DNA of 64,000 nt, from positions 1 to 64,000 of the IMG/VR virus record IMGVR_UViG_3300033141_002573. One strand, written 5' to 3'. Numbering within the stretch: the first letter of the stretch is position 1; each line of letters begins with the position of its first letter. The notes beneath the pieces were generated by a model, which made no database searches, had not been told where the DNA came from, and saw nothing but the letters and a program-made list of their open reading frames with translations. This stretch comes from a virus. The position numbers and the translations under genes are program-made. Positions 32,737 through 41,718 of the stretch are shown in pieces.

Positions 32737-33615
32737 CTACATACGCGGTGATCGAACATAGGATGAAGCAAACTGTAAGGCATCACTTACAGCCTTACGG
32801 CTGTAACCGCAAGTAGCCCATGCCTTTGCCAGTCCAACAAGAAATGCGTCACCTGCTCCAATAACCTGTGGCTTATCGACTCTGGGGGGTTCCACATGCC
32901 ACATACCGTCCATATCGGAGGCCTCAATATGCTTGTCTGCATTTGTTACAACAGCCAGTGTAACATTGAGAGACGAACGTATCTCTGATGCCAAGGACTT
33001 TCCATCTAGGCCGAGCACATTTGCTATTCCCGCAGCTTCAGACCAATTACACACAAGCGCATCTACCCCCGAAAACATACCTACTATCTTTGACGGTTTT
33101 GTGTTAACTATTACAGGACAGTCAACTTGGTGTAACGTTTTCATCAGCGGCTCAATTGTGTGTTCACTGACTACACCCTTATTGTAGTCGCTAACCACGA
33201 AAATGTCAAGGTCACCAGAAATCATTAATGCTGGTGACAACACGTTGTTACCCAAAAACGTTTCCTCCACATCAGTTCTTGAAACACAGTCAGTTTCCGA
33301 CGTGAAAGACCTAAACTTCAATGTTGTAACAGAAAGTTCACGAGAAAGGAAATATGAGATATGCTCGCGTCTGCACACATCCTCTATTAGCGACCCCCAC
33401 ACATCATCCTTTCCAATAGCACCCCACAACGTCACATCGAAACCTTCCCGTGCTGCAAGGGCTGCAACGTTACCAGCACCACCAAGCCGGTATGTCAGAT
33501 TGTTACCCCGCAGAATAAGTATCTCGTCATTCTCTGGGGAATAACGCTCGAACCTTCCATACACTGATACGTCAAGCATGACATCTCCGACTACACCCAT
33601 TCTAACCTTATCCAT
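32737..33615 (-). CDS. hldE-like (kinase domain): PfkB-family sugar kinase, HldE N-domain-like
   Basis: HldE's N-domain phosphorylates D-glycero-D-manno-heptose 7-phosphate at C1. The motifs GDVMLDVSVYGRFERYSPE, LGGAGNVAALAA, VSDYNKGVV and GAGDAFLVGLA (with the catalytic Asp) follow the RfaE/HldE domain I pattern rather than ribokinase or fructokinase. The 292-residue length matches domain I alone; the C-terminal cytidylyltransferase-like domain is absent. ATG 33615 has GAAGGAGAG upstream. With the GmhA-like gene in the early operon, it supplies two consecutive heptose steps. Confidence 0.8.
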   Translation of the reverse strand: MDKVRMGVVGDVMLDVSVYGRFERYSPENDEILILRGNNLTYRLGGAGNVAALAAREGFDVTLWGAIGKDDVWGSLIEDVCRREHISYFLSRELSVTTLKFRSFTSETDCVSRTDVEETFLGNNVLSPALMISGDLDIFVVSDYNKGVVSEHTIEPLMKTLHQVDCPVIVNTKPSKIVGMFSGVDALVCNWSEAAGIANVLGLDGKSLASEIRSSLNVTLAVVTNADKHIEASDMDGMWHVEPPRVDKPQVIGAGDAFLVGLAKAWATCGYSRKAVSDALQFASSYVRSPRM

Positions 33616-35368
33616 TACTCTCCTTCTCCATAGTAGTGATGAGTGGTGTGAAGTAAGGTATACGCCCTCCCTCAAATCTTTCCCTAAGATGATGTGGTAA
33701 GGCATCAGCAAGTGTGGTGCTACCCTCACGGGTTGTCCAGTCACACCCCCCGACAAACCTCAAGCCACATTGGGCCGCCATGTCCTCCAGTGATCTTCTT
33801 CCAACAGTAGTAAGTTTCAACTCAGGTATGTGTTCCTCACCACCTGGGCTGTATTCTACTGTCATTACCAGACGCCCACCGGGCCTAATAGCTTTAGCGA
33901 ACGCCTCCATAAAGGCTCTTCTGTTAGGAACATGTTCCAGAACAGAGATACTTACACCTATATCAAACGATTCGGGTGTAAGTTGCGCACGTTGAATATC
34001 TGAACATATGTAACACGGACCATCCGGCCACGTGGTGACCAGACCATTTGGCGGATCGTTGACAATAGTTTTGGATGGGCTTTCGAACCACCACGCTTCA
34101 GTAAATCCAATAGGATCAACACAGGTCACATTTTCACCAAAGGTTCTACAGAGAGACAGCGCAAGAAGATCGTTGTTCGCTCCTACAACAAGAATCTTAG
34201 CGGTATCTATGTCGATGTTTGTATTGCTCATTTCTACAAGTGCCGCAGGATATTCCCAATCCCGAAAGAAACCTTTACCCTTGAGCATCCACTCCCCCCT
34301 TAGGGTGCTGTATAGTGGGGAGTTCATCTCCTTCTTACTGAGACACCGTGTCCTCGCGGGGTTGCCTCCATACCAAGTTCTCACTGACGTGTAGTGAAGT
34401 GGGGCAGAAAGTTCCCTGTATACAGATGAGTACCTGGCGGCAATGTTGCGCCAGGTAAATGGAAGAGACATAGTTCTACTGCTCGCAATCTGAGGCTTCG
34501 ACCCCCACCAACCACCGTCGGCTATGTCATTGAGGGCCGAAACCGCACCCTTAGGATCATTAAACCTGTAGAATATTCCAGTGCTCCCATCCACAACCAT
34601 GTCCTTCGCCATACCTGTAGGTGTGGTAACAACAGGGAGACCTGATGCCATTGCCTCAAGGAGGCTTGCGGGTCCTCCCTCCGACCTACTTGTAATAAGA
34701 TAGACATCACAACTACGGTAGACTTGAGGGTAATCCTCGTATGCCAAGTCCATTACTGTACAAACGAGTCCATTAGATTCTGCAACAGATGTTTCAACCT
34801 CCCATGTGTCATCACCACCAGCAAGAAGAACCACCTCAAATCTTTCTGGGTCCAGTAGCTCTATTATCTCACAGAATGTAGCTGCTCCTTTGTTTTCCAT
34901 GGAGAATGGCGTATCCCGCGTACCATTTGGAAGGTATCTCTTGCCGACACGTAGGACACGACACCTTTTATGTTTGACCTCTAGTGGGGCTGGGTAAAAT
35001 CTTTCTATGTCTACACCATGAGGGATGTACCTACACTTATCACAGTCAACACCCGCTTGGGCAAGCTCCCCAATGTCGCTTGTGTTCAAAACAGCAATAA
35101 TGTCAGCATCTCTGAACACATCCATGGTGGCATTACCATACATCAGGTTTCCGTTACGTATGCCCTGACCATGATGGCTTACAACACAGGGGTGAGGAAT
35201 TGAAAGTCCACGCTCTGCTGCCCAGTTAGGTCTAAGGATATGGTAAACGTCTGCGTCTACAGGAAGTTCACTGCGCACAAAGTCCATGTTGGAATGGTTT
35301 GCTATCTGGGATGCTATATCTCCCAGAACCCAACCTTGGTGCCCGTAGAACACAAAGTTTACTAACAC
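33608..35368 (-). CDS. GT4 glycosyltransferase fused to a methyltransferase, 586 aa
   Basis: Residues 1-320 form a GT4 enzyme: SHHGQGIRNGNLMYGN, RYIPHGVDIERFYPAP, LITSRSEGGPASLLEAMASG and LPVVTT. Residues 375-570 form a methyltransferase: ILVVGANNDLLALSL (glycine-rich loop), FDIGVSISVLEHVPNRRAF and IRPGGRLVMTVEYS. It is less similar to the other GT4 modules of the cassette, so it is probably an independent acquisition. GTG 35368 lies 6 bases after AGGAGG; a longer ATG version at 35398 overlaps the previous gene. Confidence 0.85.
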   Translation of the reverse strand: MLVNFVFYGHQGWVLGDIASQIANHSNMDFVRSELPVDADVYHILRPNWAAERGLSIPHPCVVSHHGQGIRNGNLMYGNATMDVFRDADIIAVLNTSDIGELAQAGVDCDKCRYIPHGVDIERFYPAPLEVKHKRCRVLRVGKRYLPNGTRDTPFSMENKGAATFCEIIELLDPERFEVVLLAGGDDTWEVETSVAESNGLVCTVMDLAYEDYPQVYRSCDVYLITSRSEGGPASLLEAMASGLPVVTTPTGMAKDMVVDGSTGIFYRFNDPKGAVSALNDIADGGWWGSKPQIASSRTMSLPFTWRNIAARYSSVYRELSAPLHYTSVRTWYGGNPARTRCLSKKEMNSPLYSTLRGEWMLKGKGFFRDWEYPAALVEMSNTNIDIDTAKILVVGANNDLLALSLCRTFGENVTCVDPIGFTEAWWFESPSKTIVNDPPNGLVTTWPDGPCYICSDIQRAQLTPESFDIGVSISVLEHVPNRRAFMEAFAKAIRPGGRLVMTVEYSPGGEEHIPELKLTTVGRRSLEDMAAQCGLRFVGGCDWTTREGSTTLADALPHHLRERFEGGRIPYFTPLITTMEKESNG

Positions 35369-35378
35369 AACCTGCCTC

Positions 35379-36575
35379 CTATGCGGCGTAAGCCTCATTA
35401 TAGGCTATAGCAATACGTGCAGATAACCTTGGCTCTGACCTGTCGGCTAGATAGATAAACACTATCCAATACAGAAACCTCAAAAGTCTCTCCCAATCAT
35501 AACCCTCAATCCGAGGGTTAGCCTCCAAAGACCTGAGGCCATTCCGCAACCCCTTAGGTGACCTAACGTCGATTGTCCAACCTTCCCCCGAATAAAAGGA
35601 CTCCCCCAGCGTCAGAACTCTTCTTCCGAGAGCGAGAGATTCGATACCTACAGTGCTGTTTATCGTCACGACACCATCGCTATTCCCAATAAGGTCGTGG
35701 ATGTTAGCAGATGTAACAATGGCATAGCTATTGGGGTCGGCATCGCACATGTAGGACTCTACGGGTGTCCTGTCACGTGGGTGACGCTTGAACACAGGAA
35801 ACCATTCAGGTGTGGCCTCATGGACAACAAGTTCTACTAGATCCTTAGGTCGGTTTACTACCGTTTCCGGCCACCACATCGTACCGTCCGATGGTGTCTG
35901 TAAAGGAACAAACAACATAGGCTTACCATGGGTATTCGGCAAAGGTTCCCATCCCTGGTCATACTTACTAGTACGTCTGCGTGACCATTGCTGGATGAAT
36001 GCAGTAATACTTAACATTGCACGGTCCGAAAGTGGGTGGTCCCTTCGTACCATCCACCCACTTTTTAGCCATGATCTACCCTGGAAGTACAGCCCAATTG
36101 GGTCAATGATGTGCATGTGATACCATGTTCTTGGGCTACAGAAAAAGGCCCCCTCGAAGTACAACACAGGAATATTGAGACGTTTAGCTATAATGGATGC
36201 CGCACGGCATTGGGGTGTAGTATTGCTCCAGATACAAAGAAGTGCTGGACCATCCTTTCTTATCATCTGCTCCAAATAACCAATGGTGGACCACACCCGA
36301 TGGTCAACCTGCCCAACCTTGATGTATCGTACACCGTCACCACCATTACCGCGCCACTTAGCGAATGCAACTATGTCGTAAATGTCATAATCACCCGATG
36401 GCATCGGGCCGCGAGGAAAGGCATTCGCCCAGTCGGTGCCCAGACTGTGCCATTTCGAATCTATCCCCCATTTCTGGAATATCGGAATCCACTGCGACGG
36501 CCAGTCGCGCTTGATAGAATCCACGCCAAGAAACAGCACATGCTGGCTGGTAGGGATCATAGTTTTTCTATTCAT
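35379..36575 (-). CDS. Capsule-synthesis (KpsS/Kdo-transferase-like) protein, 398 aa
   Basis: The C-terminal half has SDGVVTINSTVGIESLALGR, characteristic of capsule polysaccharide biosynthesis proteins of the KpsS/KpsC/LipB type, which transfer beta-Kdo. WFPVFKRHPRDR upstream of it fits the same fold. The N-terminal half carries YFEGAFF and a GT-B-like first lobe. Its presence in a virus suggests that Kdo or a related acid sugar is part of the modification, or that host capsule is remodelled. It overlaps both neighbouring genes. Confidence 0.7.
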   Translation of the reverse strand: MNRKTMIPTSQHVLFLGVDSIKRDWPSQWIPIFQKWGIDSKWHSLGTDWANAFPRGPMPSGDYDIYDIVAFAKWRGNGGDGVRYIKVGQVDHRVWSTIGYLEQMIRKDGPALLCIWSNTTPQCRAASIIAKRLNIPVLYFEGAFFCSPRTWYHMHIIDPIGLYFQGRSWLKSGWMVRRDHPLSDRAMLSITAFIQQWSRRRTSKYDQGWEPLPNTHGKPMLFVPLQTPSDGTMWWPETVVNRPKDLVELVVHEATPEWFPVFKRHPRDRTPVESYMCDADPNSYAIVTSANIHDLIGNSDGVVTINSTVGIESLALGRRVLTLGESFYSGEGWTIDVRSPKGLRNGLRSLEANPRIEGYDWERLLRFLYWIVFIYLADRSEPRLSARIAIAYNEAYAA

Positions 36576-37770
36576 TTTCGTTAGGATTACTACGCGGAGC
36601 CATAAGCATCAGAGGCCATGCCATCCGCTTTGCGTCCATTGCCTTCATACATTCACGTCCGCATCTACCTGTAAACGTAGGGTCATCTCCACAAGGACAA
36701 CATTCTATCTCACTTGCAATCATAGCACATGAGTTCTTATACCACTTCATTCGTAGTTCAGGAGCAATGACAGAAAAGACCACTCCAATGAATGGTCTAC
36801 CATTCTTCTGAACACCAGCAGCTAAGTGGTACAGCCCGCTGTCCGTAGAGAGTAGAGCATTACATAGAGAAAGAATTGCAGCTACCTGACGGATCTTCAA
36901 CCCTATTGCAAGGTGGACCCCTTTTAAGCCCCCAAAGAGTGGCTCAGCGGCATCCCCGGAGTCGAATACAATACAGTCCCATCCCTCAGACACTCTGTCC
37001 CGTATGAAGTCTGAAACATTATCTGGCTCCAACGTCCTACGTGGGTCAGTCGCAAACGGAGCAATGCCTATCCTATTATCCCCTATACCTCTGTCCTCCA
37101 TCCACCTCTTTGCCCAGGCTACTTCATCGTTACGGAGGAAATAGTCCACAGAACCATCCTCGATGTTCAGCCCAAATGCCTTTCCAAAAAGACTAGTCCT
37201 GTCCACATCGTTACGGAGCGGGCTTCGTTCAACGTAGTGGTTAACATCAAGTTCAACATCAAATGCCCACTCAACGTAATCCTCCATAGGCGCGGCCTTA
37301 TGAACATAGGGGTTCCCATCGAAAATGGGGACAAGGTGTCTTGCAACATAGAGGTATATGTCGAGATGATCATACTCCTTCTTGAGGGCACGTATGGAGG
37401 CGGTTAACATGAGCAGATCGCCCAGCCCTCCACTACGAAGAATGGCAACAGAGCGAGCCATCCTAAGATCCTGCTCGCTCATTATCTTTGTAGAGAACGG
37501 TTTGCGGTATTGCCGAAGCAACTCTACAGAACGCCCAACACCATCAACCTGAGATACATGGATAACAGGACGAGAAAGACGCTTTGGTTGCAACGCAGCA
37601 ACAGTATCACTTGTACGGACATGGGCACGCTGATCTCTAATACCACTATGCCCTGTGTCAGCAGGTCTTGGGAGTCTACTAGGTTTCTCAGGGAGAACAG
37701 CACTTGGTATTTGTTGTTTGTTGTCTCCTACATCCATCTGTGGCATTGCCTCCTTGCTGGTTTGGTTCAT
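36568..37770 (-). CDS. GT9 heptosyltransferase-like protein, 400 aa
   Basis: The GT9 hallmarks are RSGGLGDLLMLTASIRALKK (residues ~111-130) and LSTDSGLYHLAAGV, which binds the ADP-sugar in WaaC/WaaF-type enzymes. An N-terminal extension of about 100 residues, and a C-terminal Cys cluster (ECCPCGDD, RCGRECM) that may bind zinc, are extras. ATG 37770 overlaps the stop of the adjacent tail gene (TGATG), so the first sugar gene is translationally coupled to a structural gene. Confidence 0.82.
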   Translation of the reverse strand: MNQTSKEAMPQMDVGDNKQQIPSAVLPEKPSRLPRPADTGHSGIRDQRAHVRTSDTVAALQPKRLSRPVIHVSQVDGVGRSVELLRQYRKPFSTKIMSEQDLRMARSVAILRSGGLGDLLMLTASIRALKKEYDHLDIYLYVARHLVPIFDGNPYVHKAAPMEDYVEWAFDVELDVNHYVERSPLRNDVDRTSLFGKAFGLNIEDGSVDYFLRNDEVAWAKRWMEDRGIGDNRIGIAPFATDPRRTLEPDNVSDFIRDRVSEGWDCIVFDSGDAAEPLFGGLKGVHLAIGLKIRQVAAILSLCNALLSTDSGLYHLAAGVQKNGRPFIGVVFSVIAPELRMKWYKNSCAMIASEIECCPCGDDPTFTGRCGRECMKAMDAKRMAWPLMLMAPRSNPNENE

Positions 37771-38747
37771 CACAGATATACCCACTTGCGACCCATACGA
37801 TAACCGCTGTAACTTACCGTGCCTGCGTAGTTACCATCATTCGTCACACGCACCTTAATGCTTTCAGCATCATGTGTCTCAAGGATAGAGTAACTGAAAA
37901 GCTCGCTGTCTAACGTCAGCGATATTGGTCCGAAGAGGATAAGTTTTGTGTGGGGAATAGTAATATCAACAAACGCCCCAGACTCAAGACCACTAATAGT
38001 GCCGCTGAACCTTACGGTATGAACCGCACCAGCACCTGTCCACAAGTTTCGGTCGTGTCCATATGGAGCATTGTTGGCAGAGGTAACGTTTCCTGCGGCG
38101 TCTAACACCATGCTGGCTACAAGAATATCTCCCTCTGCGGGCGAAGATGATGTACTCGCAACCCATTGGATTATCCCATCTCTGGTAGTCCTACCCATTG
38201 TGCGCCCGAAAACATAGTTGGTGGTCCCATTAGTAAGACCCTGTATGTAAAAGAAACTTACAACAAACTTGTCTCCAGACGTAATGGCACTTCCAAGAGG
38301 AGCAGACCATTCTATCCTACCCTGAGTTTGATCATACGCCGTTACCTCCCGCACAGCGCCGTTGTTTGCCCCAGATGTAATGATAACCCATGCCGATACC
38401 CAAAAGTCATCCTCCTCTGACAGCGAGGATGATGTTAGATACGTTGTCCCTCCTCCATTTGCAGTCCCAGAAACCTCAAGCCCCGATGACATAGAAAACC
38501 CACGACCGCGTATAACACCAACAATGGGTTCACCCGCATCGGGACGAGCAATACGGCCCGTAGATGTATCTATGACACACTGATCTGGATCTCGGTTGAT
38601 TAGCCCATCCTCAACCAACTTACCCAAAAGCACGTTACCAATTGTGTGCTCGAGGTAGTGGGCAACCGTGTTATGGTCTGATGGGAGTACAGGGTCGGCT
38701 TCTACCCTCTCCCACGGGATACCAAGTATAGGACTTGTATCTGACAT
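37770..38747 (-). CDS. Minor tail/structural protein, 325 aa
   Basis: The beta-rich protein contains repeated Gly/Ser/Thr segments (GGGTTYLTSSSLSEEDDFWV; TNGTTNYVFGRTMG) typical of tail-fibre shafts. It ends in a compact beta domain. It overlaps the small gene before it and the GT9 gene after it. No enzymatic motif is visible. Confidence 0.65.
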   Translation of the reverse strand: MSDTSPILGIPWERVEADPVLPSDHNTVAHYLEHTIGNVLLGKLVEDGLINRDPDQCVIDTSTGRIARPDAGEPIVGVIRGRGFSMSSGLEVSGTANGGGTTYLTSSSLSEEDDFWVSAWVIITSGANNGAVREVTAYDQTQGRIEWSAPLGSAITSGDKFVVSFFYIQGLTNGTTNYVFGRTMGRTTRDGIIQWVASTSSSPAEGDILVASMVLDAAGNVTSANNAPYGHDRNLWTGAGAVHTVRFSGTISGLESGAFVDITIPHTKLILFGPISLTLDSELFSYSILETHDAESIKVRVTNDGNYAGTVSYSGYRMGRKWVYL

Positions 38748-39001
38748 TATGAATCCTCCGCGTACACGTCATCCCCACCGTAAGTGGAGATGCCATAGAG
38801 TGCGTAATTCGTCTGAACAGGAAGCCCATCGTCGCCCAAACTATAGGTACTCCAAAACCACGGCAGGGACTTGGTGAGAGCCGCCCGTGTAAGGAATACG
38901 TGCCCAACCGTGGCTTGTGATTCGCGCCCAGGTCTTCCAATGGCATCAATATGGAACTGTCTTGCCCTGTGCAAATTACGGCGCTCGATGTCCCTGTCCA
39001 T
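38747..39001 (-). CDS. Small structural protein, 84 aa
   Basis: The product (MDRDIERRNLHRARQFHIDA) has a basic helix then an aromatic beta-like part. It is coupled by 1-base overlaps to the large tail gene upstream and the tail gene downstream, so it is probably a tail component. Confidence 0.6.
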   Translation of the reverse strand: MDRDIERRNLHRARQFHIDAIGRPGRESQATVGHVFLTRAALTKSLPWFWSTYSLGDDGLPVQTNYALYGISTYGGDDVYAEDS

Positions 39002-41718
39002 TACGATCCTACTCCTCCTATGTAGCGACAGCGAAGTGTTGTAGCCGCAGGACCTGTTGCCTGACTTATGTTATGGGTTATCCCAACAACACGCCACCTT
39101 TTACCGTTGCCGTATATGAAGCTGGGAGCATTCCCGTATATCGCCATCACGTCTCCCATCAAAATGTTTGGTGCGAACGGGATGGTAACATTGATATAGA
39201 TAGGCGCACAAATGCTCCTTTTGAAAAGAGCATATCCAATGCGGTTCAGCGTAGGCCTTGTGTTCGCCCATTCATACGTCTTTGTTAACGTCTTCTTGTA
39301 CCCTAAAGCGTAAGGGACCGACGGGTCACCATGAACGGATGCCCACCAGGTAAACTCCGACGAGATGGGGTCCTCCTCCCCCATACGCTTCGCCCCGGTC
39401 ACCACCACATGGTTAAAAAACTCCTCCTCAATAGCAATGTCCTCGAGCGACCAACTGGTAACCTCGTAGGACATCGATTCCGCCACCCCGCCCATCACCT
39501 CAAACATAGCCTCCGCATTAAGGGCAAGCCAGCGATGGACACCCCATTCATTCCCCGCATTTATCTTGTCCTGTTCATAGCAGGCTGTACCGTACCAACC
39601 TCCGTTCACGTGCAAGGGTGCATAATCGGGAGAGTCAGGGTCCTTGGACCGGAGAGTAGAGCAATAAGGGCACGACTTATAGACAACCCCGTCGGGACCT
39701 ATACGGATTGCCGCCAGGTAGTCGTAGGTGCATATCTCCTTTAGCATGTCGCTCCAGGATCTTCCCTTTTCGGCATACCAGTAAGGGTGACTTGTCATCG
39801 GAGCAACGCTAAGGTGGAGGCCGGTGTCCTCGATAGTGGTCTCGTCGGCGTAAACACCAAGGTGGTCGAGTATCCAGAAAACAGCATCTCTTACAAGCCA
39901 CCCATCAAACGGAGGAACCTGCCCATCACTTTTTGCCTCAAGCAACCTTAATGTATTGTCCTGGAACTCACTTGTTAATCTAATGGATGAATTGGGGGTT
40001 ACATCCATTTGAGGAATACCAAGTTGGCCGGTATAGAGATAGCCTGAGGTCCCATCCACACTGCTACCCGTCTCATCGCACCAGTCTCCAAGCATTACAA
40101 CATGAGGAGGTTGGGTTGTCTTGAAAAAGTCCTCCTTGTGCTGGGCTACCATGTTGTCGAGAACTATGTTGCCACGAAGGCTCATATCCCCATCCGTCTG
40201 GTTGGCTGACACAGAAACTCCCGTATCGATTGCCTTCGGGTTTGTGAGGGTTATTCGCTTGTCGGTAGGCCAGTTCCAATAACGCACACCAACGACCTCT
40301 GGTGTCATACCATGTATGTACATCAGGTACTCATTTTCCACGGTTCTCCTTTGTAGCACAGACATTCTCTTAAGAACAAAGAAAGTGTCAGTGTGGTATT
40401 TTGGATACAGTGTAAGTCGCCACTCAAAACCGCGTCCGCTGTCAGGCACTCTGCTGTATGGTTGACCGTTGGTTGGCCCAACATCCCAGAGTTTAACATC
40501 CTCAGGGTCATTGGTGTCGATAGGTATTGGGTTTTGATCTCTATCCCGCATTACATGACCTTTAACCTGTATCCTTACTCCTCCCCCGTATCTAGGAGTA
40601 CCACCACTACAATCAGCATACTCGTCCCACTTGTACGGTAGCGAAAGCACAGGACCATCCAAATGAACAAAATCCGGGTAGATAATGGGTATCCACGAAA
40701 CTGCCCATTGGCCTGCATTGTGGAGGAACTCAACCTTACCAGACAGAATATGTGCGGCCTCCCCCTCGGAATACTCAGACGGTTCTGTAACCGTTGTCGG
40801 CCAGAAGAAAGTGCTTCCCTGGAACCCATCCCCCGAAACAGCGATTCCGTTTCCAGTAAACATAACCCAGATGTAGTTGTACCTCACATCCGCACCTGCA
40901 CGGTACTGTTGGGTCCTTAGATCCATCGTCCTTAGACTACCGCTGGTGCTTGCTCTAAGCTTTTTCCATCGATTACCTGTGTACTGCTCATCCCTCCAGT
41001 AAAGGGAGGGGTGCCCATTGTATGGGATGTCCAAGGAGAACGCACGTTCAGCACGGATACCGAAACTAAATCTTGTGCTGTAACTTATAGGCACATCAGA
41101 CCCAGTTATACCTGCATCGGAAAGCATCTCCGTATCCGGTGGATCAGTACGCCATAGTGCAAAGCACATTACAGGGTTATGAGGGAGAGTAAACCTACTT
41201 TGAAGACCAGTATACTCACCGCGCTTAAGAGGAGAACCGTTTGTCATATAGAGAATAGGCTGAGGGAGACCTGGGAGATCGAGTACGTCCGTCCAATAGT
41301 CATTCGTTGGAAAGAACGCATCGTCGGAGGTCCACTTCCCCAATGGTTTGAAGTAGTTAAGGTCAACATCGTAATACGTCCAGAAAAGGGGAGTTAGAAT
41401 TACCTGACCCCAGGGCTTCGGTATGTACATCGCACCATCTGGAAGAGTTTCAGACGTATCCCCAACTGTTGGACCCCCAAACGGCCATATGACATCATCG
41501 TTGTATTCGATGTCGACCTTACTTACACGAAGAACACCACTACCCTTTTTGTTCTCAGTTTCTTCCCCGCCTTCTCCAGGTTTACCCCGCTGGTCCCAAA
41601 GTTGCTTCATGCTGTCCTCTCTACCGAAACCCTGGTACACGTTTTTATACCAGGGTCCTTGGCCTGTATATAAGTAGGCGGACACACGAGGTCGTTGTGG
41701 CGTACCTGAACCTGGCAT
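39001..41718 (-). CDS. Large tail-tip/baseplate hub-like protein, 905 aa
   Basis: The C-terminal ~200 residues (FFNHVVVTGAKRMG; MGDVMAIYG; WRVVGITHNIS) resemble phage hub or late-control-D type tail proteins that cap the tail tube. The N-terminal two thirds are beta-rich and aromatic. A CPYC...C group near residue 690 may bind metal. The start at 41718 overlaps the previous stop (TAATG) with GGAGGG upstream; ATG 41736 is the alternative. Confidence 0.65.
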   Translation of the reverse strand: MPGSGTPQRPRVSAYLYTGQGPWYKNVYQGFGREDSMKQLWDQRGKPGEGGEETENKKGSGVLRVSKVDIEYNDDVIWPFGGPTVGDTSETLPDGAMYIPKPWGQVILTPLFWTYYDVDLNYFKPLGKWTSDDAFFPTNDYWTDVLDLPGLPQPILYMTNGSPLKRGEYTGLQSRFTLPHNPVMCFALWRTDPPDTEMLSDAGITGSDVPISYSTRFSFGIRAERAFSLDIPYNGHPSLYWRDEQYTGNRWKKLRASTSGSLRTMDLRTQQYRAGADVRYNYIWVMFTGNGIAVSGDGFQGSTFFWPTTVTEPSEYSEGEAAHILSGKVEFLHNAGQWAVSWIPIIYPDFVHLDGPVLSLPYKWDEYADCSGGTPRYGGGVRIQVKGHVMRDRDQNPIPIDTNDPEDVKLWDVGPTNGQPYSRVPDSGRGFEWRLTLYPKYHTDTFFVLKRMSVLQRRTVENEYLMYIHGMTPEVVGVRYWNWPTDKRITLTNPKAIDTGVSVSANQTDGDMSLRGNIVLDNMVAQHKEDFFKTTQPPHVVMLGDWCDETGSSVDGTSGYLYTGQLGIPQMDVTPNSSIRLTSEFQDNTLRLLEAKSDGQVPPFDGWLVRDAVFWILDHLGVYADETTIEDTGLHLSVAPMTSHPYWYAEKGRSWSDMLKEICTYDYLAAIRIGPDGVVYKSCPYCSTLRSKDPDSPDYAPLHVNGGWYGTACYEQDKINAGNEWGVHRWLALNAEAMFEVMGGVAESMSYEVTSWSLEDIAIEEEFFNHVVVTGAKRMGEEDPISSEFTWWASVHGDPSVPYALGYKKTLTKTYEWANTRPTLNRIGYALFKRSICAPIYINVTIPFAPNILMGDVMAIYGNAPSFIYGNGKRWRVVGITHNISQATGPAATTLRCRYIGGVGS

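Noticed and set aside
21695-33615. A complete phage-encoded ADP-heptose pathway
   Set aside because: Only isomerase-like and kinase-like steps are present; no GmhB phosphatase or heptose-phosphate nucleotidyltransferase was found. The 3535-4323 nucleotidyltransferase belongs to a different fold.
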